From assembly GCF_900115655.1 (NCBI RefSeq), contig NZ_FOXF01000003.1:79353-143352 (forward strand): a DNA stretch of 64,000 bases, in the 5' to 3' direction. Within the stretch, counting starts at the first letter, position 1. Every line of letters starts with the position of its first letter. The notes beneath the pieces are model-generated. The model had not been told where the DNA came from. It saw nothing but the letters and a program-made list of their open reading frames with translations, and searched no databases. The translations under genes and the position numbers were made by a program. The stretch is from Ruminobacter amylophilus (GTDB taxonomy: Bacteria > Pseudomonadota > Gammaproteobacteria > Enterobacterales > Succinivibrionaceae). This document shows, in pieces, positions 44,903 to 52,699 of the stretch.

Positions 44903-46561
44903 TCAGTACTCTTCCTTAAGCACGGTGACGCGGTCAAAGCTTCCGGACAGCCGGTAGACAATGCCTGCATGGGTTCCTCCGCATACAAGAGGAGAGGTCA
45001 TGCCCCGGAAAACAATACCCTTTTCCATAAGATTAAGAGCCTCGTCATCAGAGCAGCCGGTTTTTCCGTACACGGCGGTGACGGTTCCTCCCTTAAACGG
45101 AGAATCGAATCCGAATACAAAATTTTCGGCATTCAGAAGCAGTGCGAGTTTATGTACCAGAAAGAAGCATGCATGCAGATTCCGGTAGTGAGGAACGGAT
45201 TCCTCAAGTCGGATGAAATCCGGAAGGCCGAAGGGCTGTATCCCGGCAAGAAAACGGGTGCAGTCCCGGGTGCCGTCGTATGTCCCGGAAAGCTTCATCC
45301 CGCCTTCATCCTTCGTGACATGCAGAAAATCCATGATTTCCTCCGCTTCCTTTCCGGTATTTACGGAATCGGTGGATGAAGAGTCAAGCGTCAGGCTAAA
45401 ACCGGCCCTGAACGTGTGACTGGCAAAAATACCGGAACGCTTTTCACCGTCAGCCGCAGTCTCCCGGCACCCGGAGTATTCAGCAAAGTTTCGGGCAAGA
45501 CTTTCGGCAAACATACTCCGGTATACGTCGCTTTCAGCAAGTTTCCGGTACAGGTTTTGCGCACATAATGATGATTCGTGAAGATAAGCTTCGAGATCCC
45601 GGTATGCGACAGGATTGAAGCCCGCAAAAGAGACCGGTTCAAACCCCAGAAGTTTGCGGAAGTCAGGATGTGATATCAGCTCTTCATATTTTTCACAGCA
45701 TTTGATGGAGGCATAAAATCTCCAGCCCTTAAGCGTAAGTAATTTCAGCACTCCGGGAGCCCGGCAGTTCCCGTCGGTGAATTTTACGTGATTGGACAGA
45801 GTTTTAACGGGGGTGTCCGAAAACTTCAGTTCCTTCATGACGGAGTCAGGATAAAGCTCGCGCGGCCTGAAGCTTCCGTATGCCGGCTGATTATGCCAGG
45901 CACCGAGTTCTTTCAGGTCTTCATGAAGCTTCAGCATGAAAATCTCCCTGACGGTTTTACCGGCATTGCAGAAGCCGGAGATTTCTCCGTCAGCTCCGGC
46001 TGCGGCTGTTACGCAGTCAGCCAGGGTGAAGTCGAGAGGATCCGCCTCATGAACATTTCTGTCATGAGCGGATTTTTTCCCTCCGCGGGAACAGGAAAGA
46101 GGACAGCAGGCGGCAGAGTCTCCGCGGCACGGGAAAAATGCGTAACGGGTAATGCCGGCGTCTTTGAAAACCCCGGCGGCAAGCTTCTCATAGGCGGACG
46201 CGCCGGTTCCGTCAAAACCGAATTTTTTCCCGTTAAGAACAATAAGGGTAAAGACGGCATTGTTCACCTTAACACGCTTAAGCACATACATGGGCAGATG
46301 ATGTTCGGTACGCCAGAGGTTGATTTTTGCAAAGGCCTCGGTACCGGCAGCGGGAATAAGAGCCGCATGAAAGCCGAAGTCAGCGGAGGTAAGATAGTCG
46401 GTAAGTGCGGAAACGGCAAGAAGAACATTGAGACAGTAACGTTCAAGCAGAACGGGAACACGGCAGCCGGTATCAGGATCAGGGCCTGCGGCGCCGGGGT
46501 TCAGACTGCGGTTCGGTAAAACACGGTATGGTGCGGAGGCACCCGGAATGGCATAATCCAT
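44903..46561 (-). CDS. Unrecognised 552-aa protein within the APE region
   Basis: I do not recognise this protein. It has no signal peptide and no confident membrane helix. It is cysteine-rich (about 15 cysteines), with a cluster FPCRGDSAACCPLSC near residue 145, an acidic DSSSTDS stretch near residue 400, and a hydrophobic region near 462-485. The start codon is convincing: AGGGG lies eight bases before the ATG. It is encoded on the minus strand between APE operons 3 and 4, with the HAD phosphatase gene further along the same strand. A longer ORF on the plus strand within it is a shadow. The cysteines could bind metal, but no known motif spacing is clear. Function not assigned. Confidence 0.65.
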   Translation of the reverse strand: MDYAIPGASAPYRVLPNRSLNPGAAGPDPDTGCRVPVLLERYCLNVLLAVSALTDYLTSADFGFHAALIPAAGTEAFAKINLWRTEHHLPMYVLKRVKVNNAVFTLIVLNGKKFGFDGTGASAYEKLAAGVFKDAGITRYAFFPCRGDSAACCPLSCSRGGKKSAHDRNVHEADPLDFTLADCVTAAAGADGEISGFCNAGKTVREIFMLKLHEDLKELGAWHNQPAYGSFRPRELYPDSVMKELKFSDTPVKTLSNHVKFTDGNCRAPGVLKLLTLKGWRFYASIKCCEKYEELISHPDFRKLLGFEPVSFAGFNPVAYRDLEAYLHESSLCAQNLYRKLAESDVYRSMFAESLARNFAEYSGCRETAADGEKRSGIFASHTFRAGFSLTLDSSSTDSVNTGKEAEEIMDFLHVTKDEGGMKLSGTYDGTRDCTRFLAGIQPFGLPDFIRLEESVPHYRNLHACFFLVHKLALLLNAENFVFGFDSPFKGGTVTAVYGKTGCSDDEALNLMEKGIVFRGMTSPLVCGGTHAGIVYRLSGSFDRVTVLKEEY

Positions 46562-47028
46562 ATTGAAACCCCTTAATTACTATTTAAATCTGTGGAATAA
46601 AGGAAAAACATACACATTAATAGAAAAGATAATAAATATATCTAATCTGATTAAATTATATACATAATTATCATGAAACTCAAGATGATTTTTGAAATCT
46701 GTGTCCGCTGCCGTGAAAATGCGACGGGACACACATATAGGAAACGTGTGTGGCGGAGCGTTTCTGCAGTATTTTTCCGGCTGATTTATGAACAAAATGG
46801 TCAATTGGGCGTAAGTATTATGACGAAAACTGTAATTTAGGCATAACTTTCTTTATGGCTGAGCCTTAAATCATATACAATCCATTAGTTTGACTGAAGA
46901 TTTAAGCGAAGATGCGACGGTCAGTCCGTTTTACCCCGGGATGTTTCCGGCATGGTAACGGCTCCGGCGCAGTCTTTGGAACAAGGTAAATAACGAATAA
47001 TCTACTGCTGAGGAACAACGGACAATTC
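46562..47028. other. Divergent intergenic region before APE operon 4
   Basis: About 470 bases between the divergent 552-aa protein and ketoreductase genes. The word AGGCATAACTTT at 46839-46850, shared with the region upstream of the 42289 ketosynthase, is followed by CATATACAAT near 46871-46880, which resembles a -10 box. No terminator-like hairpin was noted. Confidence 0.4.
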
Positions 47029-47772
47029 ATGGCTGATAAGAACAGAAGAGTATTGATTTCAGGAGCCAGTTCCGATATCGGACAGGCTGTGGCCGCAAAA
47101 CTTGCAGACATGGGCTTTTCTCTGGCTCTCCACTGCCACAGTGAAAGAGGTCTGGGTGAGCTGGAAAAACTGATTAGGGAACTGAAGACACCTGAGAACG
47201 GATCACACGTGATTTTAAGATTCGACGTGGCCGACAGACAGAGTACCAGAGATCTTATAGAGGCTGACATCGAAAAGAACGGAGCCTACTGGGGCGTGGT
47301 CAGCAATGCCGGTATTACCGATGACGGACCGATGCCGGGGATGAGCGGAGAATCCTGGGACAGGGTTCTTACCACCAATCTGGACGGATTCTACAATGTG
47401 GTTCAGCCAACGCTGATGCCGATGATAAGACTGAGAAACGGCGGAAGAATAGTGGCCGTCGCTTCAGTTTCAGGCATGGTGGGCAACCGCGGTCAGACCA
47501 ACTACAGCGCCTCAAAGGCGGGGATCATAGCCGCCTGCAAATCACTAGCCCTGGAACTTGGAAAAAGAAAGATTACGGTTAATTCAGTTTCTCCGGGAAT
47601 CATTGAAACCAAAATGGTTTCAGAAGAGGTCATTGAACATGCTCTTCCTCTGGTCCCTCTGAACCGACTGGGAAAGACTGAGGAGGTGGCCGCTCTTATC
47701 GGTTTCCTGTTCTCTGACGATGCAGGATACATTACCCGTCAGAATATCAGTATCAACGGAGGAATGTGCTAA
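47029..47772 (+). CDS. 3-oxoacyl-ACP reductase, FabG/SDR family (APE operon 4)
   Basis: A 247-aa short-chain dehydrogenase. The NAD(P)-binding motif is TGASSDIGQA-like (ISGASSDIGQAVA, residues about 7-19), with Asp in place of the usual Gly-Ile-Gly glycine. NAGI lies near residue 92, the catalytic Ser in SVSGMVG near 143, and YSASK (Tyr-x-x-x-Lys) near 158-162, all in their usual order. It should reduce 3-oxoacyl-ACP to 3-hydroxyacyl-ACP during polyene extension. The stop codon overlaps the next gene's ATG by one base (TAATG). Length and motifs fit FabG. A housekeeping fatty-acid role is possible, but the operon points to APE synthesis. Confidence 0.9.
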   Translation: MADKNRRVLISGASSDIGQAVAAKLADMGFSLALHCHSERGLGELEKLIRELKTPENGSHVILRFDVADRQSTRDLIEADIEKNGAYWGVVSNAGITDDGPMPGMSGESWDRVLTTNLDGFYNVVQPTLMPMIRLRNGGRIVAVASVSGMVGNRGQTNYSASKAGIIAACKSLALELGKRKITVNSVSPGIIETKMVSEEVIEHALPLVPLNRLGKTEEVAALIGFLFSDDAGYITRQNISINGGMC

Positions 47773-48992
47773 TGACCAGAGTGGTGATAACCGGTATGGG
47801 AATGTACTCTCCGCTGGGAACGGAACCTTCAGAGTGCATGTCCTCGCTGCACGCCCTGAAAAACAGGGTAGAGGTTATGGAGGGGCTTTCGGAATACAGC
47901 GGCATGCTCTGTCATGTGGCCGCTCCCGTAAAGACTGAACTGCCGGCCTATCCAAGAAAGAAGACCAGAACAATGGGGCGTGTGGGAATTCTTGCCGCGG
48001 CCGCAACCGAAAAGGCTCTGGCAGACGCCGGACTTACCGGTTCTCCGGAACTCGGTGACGGTACAGCCGGTATTGCCTACGGCAGCTCCGGAGGAAGCTT
48101 TACCGCCATGGCGGACTGCGCGGATTTCGTGGATAAAAAGAACGTTACGGCTCTCAATGCCACCACGTACGTCAGTATGATGCCGCATACCGTGGCCGTC
48201 AATCTGGCTATATTTTTCGGGATTCACGGCAGGGTGATAGCCACCAGTACGGCGTGTACCAGCGGTTCTCAGGGTATAGGTTATGCATATGAATGCATAA
48301 AGAGCGGGGCGCATAAAATCATGATTGCCGGCGGTGCCGAGGAACTCAGTCCGTTTACCGTAGGTGTTTTTGACGCCATGTTCGCCGCAACTCAGGTAAA
48401 TGATGAACCCGGGCTTACTCCAAAGCCTTTTGACGTTCACAGGGACGGTATAGTGGTGGGCGAAGGTGCCGGCACGCTGATTCTTGAAGAGTATGAACAC
48501 GCCGTTGCCAGAGGGGCTCGCATATATGCCGAGGTAGTCGGATTTGCCACCAACTGTGATGCCACCCATATAACCAATCCGTCCAGCGAGCATATGGAAA
48601 AATGCATGAGAATGGCTCTGCAGAGTGCCGGAATTGACGCCCGGGACATCGGTTACGTGAATGCTCACGGAACCGGAACACAGGCAGGGGATGCGGCTGA
48701 AGGTTCTGCCACATACAGAATTTTCGGAAACAGCGTACCCGTTTCCACCCTCAAGAGCTACATGGGACATACCCTCGGTGCGGCCGGGGCTCTGGAAGCT
48801 GAACTCAGCGTACTGATGCAGCGTGAAGGCTGGTTCGCTCCGAATCTTAATCTGAACGAGCCGGATCCTCAGTGCGGAAACCTGGATTTTATCACCGGAG
48901 AAGGCCGCATGGCGGAAGTACGTTATGTCATGAGCAATAATTTTGCATTCGGCGGGGTGAATACCTCCCTGATTTTTAAAGCCGTGGAATAA
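47772..48992 (+). CDS. Beta-ketoacyl-ACP synthase (APE operon 4)
   Basis: A 406-aa FabF-like condensing enzyme with complete active site: Cys162 in TACTSGSQGIGY, His299 in NAHGTGT, Lys328 in LKSYMG and His333 in GHTLGAAGA. ATG at 47772 overlaps the ketoreductase stop by one base, with GGAGGA eight bases upstream, a strong ribosome binding site. It should be one of the two elongating ketosynthases of the pathway (the other is at 42289). Two active ketosynthases plus a cysteine-less partner is the usual set in aryl polyene clusters. The membrane protein gene follows four bases later. Confidence 0.93.
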   Translation: MTRVVITGMGMYSPLGTEPSECMSSLHALKNRVEVMEGLSEYSGMLCHVAAPVKTELPAYPRKKTRTMGRVGILAAAATEKALADAGLTGSPELGDGTAGIAYGSSGGSFTAMADCADFVDKKNVTALNATTYVSMMPHTVAVNLAIFFGIHGRVIATSTACTSGSQGIGYAYECIKSGAHKIMIAGGAEELSPFTVGVFDAMFAATQVNDEPGLTPKPFDVHRDGIVVGEGAGTLILEEYEHAVARGARIYAEVVGFATNCDATHITNPSSEHMEKCMRMALQSAGIDARDIGYVNAHGTGTQAGDAAEGSATYRIFGNSVPVSTLKSYMGHTLGAAGALEAELSVLMQREGWFAPNLNLNEPDPQCGNLDFITGEGRMAEVRYVMSNNFAFGGVNTSLIFKAVE

Positions 48993-48996
48993 AAAC

Positions 48997-49608
48997 TTGA
49001 ACAGACTGAAATTACCGGTGATTATTTTTAAAATATGCTGCATGGTGCTAGGTGTAATTTTTCCCTTTGCGGTATATTGGGGTATCAGACAGAATGCCAC
49101 CGTAACCGTTGCGGTTATGCTGGTATGCCTGGGACTCGGCAATCTGCTGTCGGCAGGCAGAAACGGCATGTCGGGAAAAACGGCCGTGCTGGTTTTTGTT
49201 CTTGATATTCTGCTGGCGGCGGTATTTCTCCTGAGCGGGGATTTTCTGGCGGTGAAGCTGTATCCCCTGATGGTTAACGGCTGCTTCCTGTCCGTATTCG
49301 CTTCGAGTCTGACCGGCGGGCGTACTCCGGTGATAGAAAAGATTGCCTCCTATACCGTGAAGGAGGAGGACAGGGATGATTTTTTCAGGATGTACTGTCG
49401 CAGAGTGACTGCAGCCTGGTGCATCTTTTTTGTAGTTAACGGAATGATCTCTCTGGCTACAGCCCTGTGGGGCAGCAATGAGGTGTGGATGCTTTATAAC
49501 GGCGTCATTTCATATATCCTTATCGGAACCGTGTTTACCGTTGAATACATAATAAGAATAATTTTGAGAAGAAGGAATTCCAGAACTAATGACACAAAAG
49601 AACTATAA
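48997..49608 (+). CDS. Four-to-five-helix membrane protein of APE clusters (COG4648-like)
   Basis: A 203-aa polytopic membrane protein starting with TTG at 48997 (no ATG in frame nearby; GGA lies nine bases before). Hydrophobic segments are seen at about residues 8-30, 34-50, 61-80 and 85-103, and two more after residue 135. The charged VKEEDRDDFFRMYCRRVTAA segment near residue 118 lies between them. Small proteins of this kind are common in aryl polyene clusters and are listed in COG4648 with no known function. It overlaps the methyltransferase gene by 20 bases. Possibly an accessory to export or to membrane anchoring of the pathway. Confidence 0.75.
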   Translation: MNRLKLPVIIFKICCMVLGVIFPFAVYWGIRQNATVTVAVMLVCLGLGNLLSAGRNGMSGKTAVLVFVLDILLAAVFLLSGDFLAVKLYPLMVNGCFLSVFASSLTGGRTPVIEKIASYTVKEEDRDDFFRMYCRRVTAAWCIFFVVNGMISLATALWGSNEVWMLYNGVISYILIGTVFTVEYIIRIILRRRNSRTNDTKEL

Positions 49609-50665
49609 CGATATCAGTGCCGTTGATGCACTGAAGACTGCACAGTATCTGGCAGTCAGTCCTTTTATCTTTCAGGCCGTTGCTGCCATGAAGAAAAAGG
49701 GGCTTCTGTCCCATTTCGGCAAAATGAGTAAAAATGAATCCGTAACCAAACTGGAACTCTGTGAAATTTCCGGACTGAATGATTACGCCGTTTCAGTTCT
49801 GATTGATCTGGCAGTGGCGGCGGATCTGGTAATCAGAAATGACGACAATTCCTTCAGTCCCACCAAGATAATTCATTATCTTGCCAATGACAGAATGACC
49901 AATGTCAATTTCGATTTTTCTTCAGAGCTCTGTTACGAGGGACTCGGTTACCTTACCGAATCACTGCAGACCGGAACACCGAAGGGGCTTAAGGTGTTCA
50001 CTTCATCATGCAGCACCATCTATCCTTATCTGAGTTCACTTCCGGAAAATGCGAGGAAGGCCTGGTTCAGCTTTGACCATTATTATTCGGACAATGTATT
50101 CAGTGTCATGCTGCCTCTTGTTTTCAAGGAAAAGCATTTCAGTCACATCAACGACATCGGCGGCAACACAGGTAAATTCGCTCTGGCCGTGGCCGAGTAT
50201 TCAAAGGATACGAAGGTTACCATCATTGATCTGCCTCAGCAGTGTGAACTGGCAAAAGACAATATCCGGAAGCACGGTCTTGAAGACAGAATCGATACTT
50301 ATCCGGTAAATATTCTCGAGGAATCCGCCAAACTTCCAAATCAGGGGGATCTGTGGTGGATGAGTCAGTTCCTGGACTGCTTCAGCATGGATCAGATAGA
50401 GGAGATTCTTACCATGGTCTACAATGCCATGAGTGAAGATTCGATGGTGGCCATCAGTGAAGTGTTCGGCGACAAGCAGTCCAACGACATAGCAAGTCTT
50501 GTCATTGAAGCCAACAGCCTGTACTTCAGTTCAATGGCCAACGGTGTAAGCCGTTTCTATCACTCAGACGAATTTGTGAATCTGGTGGAGAAGATTGGCT
50601 TCAAGGTTCACAGAATGATGGATCATGTGGGGCTTGCCCATACGTTGCTGTTACTGACCAAGTAA
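49589..50665 (+). CDS. SAM-dependent methyltransferase (APE operon 4)
   Basis: A 358-aa class I methyltransferase. The N-terminal part (about 1-110) resembles the winged-helix dimerisation domain of O-methyltransferase-family enzymes, with VTKLELCEISGLNDYAVSVLIDLAV in the helix positions. The SAM-binding loop is NDIGGNTGKFALAVAEYSKD (about residues 188-207), followed by VTIIDLPQQ (strand 2, residues 212-220), where the aspartate usually contacts the SAM ribose. It should methylate the aryl ring or the hydroxyl of the polyene head. The overlap of 20 bases with the upstream gene suggests coupled translation. A strong terminator ends the operon. Confidence 0.87.
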   Translation: MTQKNYNDISAVDALKTAQYLAVSPFIFQAVAAMKKKGLLSHFGKMSKNESVTKLELCEISGLNDYAVSVLIDLAVAADLVIRNDDNSFSPTKIIHYLANDRMTNVNFDFSSELCYEGLGYLTESLQTGTPKGLKVFTSSCSTIYPYLSSLPENARKAWFSFDHYYSDNVFSVMLPLVFKEKHFSHINDIGGNTGKFALAVAEYSKDTKVTIIDLPQQCELAKDNIRKHGLEDRIDTYPVNILEESAKLPNQGDLWWMSQFLDCFSMDQIEEILTMVYNAMSEDSMVAISEVFGDKQSNDIASLVIEANSLYFSSMANGVSRFYHSDEFVNLVEKIGFKVHRMMDHVGLAHTLLLLTK

Positions 50666-50697
50666 TCTCTGGCGTCTGCATTCATAAGGAAAAGACA

Positions 50698-50734
50698 AAG
50701 CCGGATAACAGATACTGTTTCCGGCTTCGCTTTT
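50698..50734 (+). terminator. Terminator at the end of APE operon 4
   Basis: AAGCCGGATAACAG at 50698-50711 pairs imperfectly with CTGTTTCCGGCTT at 50715-50727 (one bulge), followed by CGCTTTT. It ends the last APE operon. Confidence 0.82.
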
Positions 50735-50749
50735 ATACTGAAATGTTTT

Positions 50750-50774
50750 GGCTCTTCACGGAATTGTTGGGAAT
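50750..50774 (+). mobile_element. Solitary ISL3-like terminal repeat
   Basis: GGCTCTTCACGGAATTGTTG at 50750-50769 is identical to the left end of the ISL3-family element at 63467-63486; the next bases (GGAAT here, TGAAT there) still match partly. No ISL3 transposase follows here, so this is a leftover end or the end of a decayed copy. Confidence 0.65.
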
Positions 50775-50868
50775 CCGAGAGAGGACTGGTATCGAATTAG
50801 AGTAAAGAAATAGTCCTCATGGACGTGTGAACCAAACTCTGTAAATTACGTATAGCTAAAAATGTCGT

Positions 50869-50913
50869 AAAAACTCCTGAGATATAATTTAACTTATATA
50901 ATCAGGAGTTTTT
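50869..50913 (+). promoter_or_regulatory. 12-bp inverted repeat covering the IS256-like transposase ribosome binding site
   Basis: AAAAACTCCTGA at 50869-50880 pairs perfectly with TCAGGAGTTTTT at 50902-50913. The right arm contains AGGAG, the ribosome binding site of the transposase fragment starting at 50918, so the mRNA hairpin could limit its translation when transcription starts upstream. Confidence 0.6.
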
Positions 50914-50917
50914 CATT

Positions 50918-51160
50918 ATGGTTAAAGAAAAGATGACCATCCACCGAATCCAAATGACTGAGGGAAAACGTCAGATCATTCAGCAGCTTCTTCAGGAATA
51001 TAACATTGAAACCGCCGCTGATATACAAGCTGCCCTCAGAGATCTTTTAGGAGGAACCATCAAGGAAATGATGGAATCAGAGATGGATCAGCATCGAGGC
51101 AAGCGGAGTGGAATTCGAAGATGAAGGTCACGCCATCGATTGGGCGATAAAGAACGTCAA
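50918..51160 (+). pseudogene. IS256-family transposase remnant with internal deletion
   Basis: The 68-codon ORF from 50918 (MVKEKMTIHRIQMTEGKRQI onward) carries the typical N-terminal segment of IS256-family transposases, IQAALRDLLGGTIKEMMESEMD. It ends abruptly. In another frame, bases from 51103 to 51160 still read SGVEFEDEGHAIDWAIKNVN then stop, like a transposase C-terminus. Normal proteins are about 400 aa, so the catalytic DDE core has been lost. A GGAGC-TTAACG-GCTCC-TTTTTT hairpin at 51168-51189 follows. The element is inactive. Confidence 0.75.
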
Positions 51161-51167
51161 CTGATAC

Positions 51168-51189
51168 GGAGCTTAACGGCTCCTTTTTT
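51168..51189 (+). terminator. Terminator-like hairpin after the IS256 remnant
   Basis: GGAGC-TTAACG-GCTCC followed by six T. It could end the remnant transcript on the plus strand. Confidence 0.6.
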
Positions 51190-51226
51190 ATACCTTGAAA
51201 GATCGCTTGGGAGGTCTTTTTAAAGT

Positions 51227-52147
51227 TTATTCTCCGGTGCAGGCTTCCCTGTAATCAAGTTCGCAGGCCTTCCTGCGATACTTGACGGCGTTGTCGGTAT
51301 CCCCTTCGATGCTTCTGTAGATAACGTAGGCTCTGTAGCAGTCGTCGCCGTTCTGCAGATCACAGGATTTTTTTCTGAGATTAAGCTCCTTGGTCGGAAT
51401 GTTCATTTCCTTTCCGTATACGTCTCCGCCGCGTCTGCAGCTGTAGATGTTATTCTTGAAACAGTTCATTTCATAGAGCTTGGCGGAGATCTTGAACTGC
51501 TTCATTTTTTCAAGATTTACGGCCTGATCGATGCAGTGGTGAATTTCATTCCTGCTGTTCAGAAAATTGCAGCCCTTGAGGTAGTAGTATTCTGCCCTGG
51601 TCTGGTCGTTTTTTTTAAGATAGTGTTCTCCGGTAAGATAGCAGTACCTGCTCAGTTCAGAACCGTCAGTGTAGCTTTCACAGAGATCTTTGCTGAGTTT
51701 GAATGCGGAATTCTCCGAGCCGCTGGATCTGTATGCTTCAAGTGCCTTGTCACAGTATTCCTCCGAGGTCTTCATCATGCAGGCTTTTCTGTAGAGTTCC
51801 AGAGCTTCCGTTACTTGTTTCCGTGAAACAAGCACATCGGCCGCCAGAATACAGGCATTAGCGTCTTTTTTGGCGTCGCAGTGAATCCGGTAGATATTCA
51901 GTGCCTTGTTGACGTTTCCTTCTTCCTCAAAAATTTCACCCATTGAGGCACAGCCGTCGGCGGTATAGTCATGAGAGCATCTGGCTATGACTTCTTCCGT
52001 TACGTGCTTCGGCATGTGCGTGGCATGATCAGCTTCTGCCGTACCTGCAGAACATGACAGTAGGAGGGCGGTAAACAGAAACTTTGATACCTGAATGAAA
52101 AATTTAAACTCTGTCGAACTGTTAATGAAATGGCTGATGTTGTGCAT
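51227..52147 (-). CDS. Secreted cysteine-paired Sel1/TPR-like protein
   Basis: A 306-aa exported protein. The N-terminus has a hydrophobic core FLFTALLLSCSAGTAEA (about residues 25-41), which is a signal peptide and could be a lipobox (LLSC). The mature part is a run of about eight helical repeats, each with a pair of cysteines 7-12 residues apart, for example RCSHDYTADGC, HCDAKKDANAC, NCFKNNIYSC, SCDLQNGDDC, ACELDYREAC. The pattern resembles the cysteine-rich Sel1 repeats of Helicobacter Hcp proteins, where each pair forms a disulfide. It is therefore probably a rigid extracytoplasmic binding protein. It stands alone near IS remnants. Binding partner not known. Confidence 0.72.
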   Translation of the reverse strand: MHNISHFINSSTEFKFFIQVSKFLFTALLLSCSAGTAEADHATHMPKHVTEEVIARCSHDYTADGCASMGEIFEEEGNVNKALNIYRIHCDAKKDANACILAADVLVSRKQVTEALELYRKACMMKTSEEYCDKALEAYRSSGSENSAFKLSKDLCESYTDGSELSRYCYLTGEHYLKKNDQTRAEYYYLKGCNFLNSRNEIHHCIDQAVNLEKMKQFKISAKLYEMNCFKNNIYSCRRGGDVYGKEMNIPTKELNLRKKSCDLQNGDDCYRAYVIYRSIEGDTDNAVKYRRKACELDYREACTGE

Positions 52148-52676
52148 ACCTGGTGTTTATTTGTTTTACTTACTGCTGATATTTTTGATGGAGATAACAT
52201 AAGTATAACATTTAATTTACAAAAATAACACATGATTATTAAAAAGAAATAAATGCAGATAAATATAGATACATCCTGATATGTAATTTATATAAGTTGT
52301 GATGACTGTTTATCAGTAGGTTCCGGCAGGATAAGAGAAATGACGATACTGAACAGGAGTAACCGTGATAACCGAGTATATTTCTTCTGCAGAAGAATGT
52401 TTTTTTATGTCTATCCCAAAGTAAGATCTTTTTCATGCTAAATAATATACAGATGTTATAATTTTTAGGTATCTTAAGTTTTTCATTATGTCAGACTGAA
52501 TGTCAGCATGCTGATTTTTCAAAAATGCATCTGCTGTAATCATAAGGTATAAGGCAGTAATTATAAAGGTGACGGAAGTGCGAGCCGCCGGGAAATAATT
52601 TTTAATGGAGTTGTTTGTCCGGTTATGATGATGTTTTTTATTTACTGCATCATAATGACTGTCTATTACGGCATGT
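52148..52676. other. Long AT-rich intergenic region with a 16-bp palindrome
   Basis: About 530 bases. A perfect 16-bp palindrome TTCTTCTGCAGAAGAA is at 52382-52397. Minus-strand ORFs of 65 and 118 codons here have no ribosome binding site and are left out. A hydrophobic reading frame at 52625-52699 is described with the TPM-domain gene. Confidence 0.45.
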
Positions 52677-52699
52677 ATGTCAAAAAAAAACACGCCTGA
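52625..52699 (+). other. Out-of-frame hydrophobic leader joined to the TPM gene by an A9 run
   Basis: ATGATGATG at 52625 starts a frame encoding a 19-residue hydrophobic segment (MMMFFIYCIIMTVYYGMYV) followed by lysines and a stop after an A9 run at 52682-52690. One A fewer would join this frame to the TPM-domain frame. A missing signal sequence in the TPM ORF makes this joint interesting. Confidence 0.5.

Noticed and set aside
45788..46519. 243-codon plus-strand ORF inside the 552-aa protein gene
   Set aside because: It is antisense to a minus-strand gene with a good ribosome binding site; it has no start signal of its own.
47829..49169. 446-codon ORF on the minus strand opposite the ketosynthase
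   Set aside because: It lies entirely antisense to a gene with full active-site motifs, has no ribosome binding site, and its product is low in recognisable structure.
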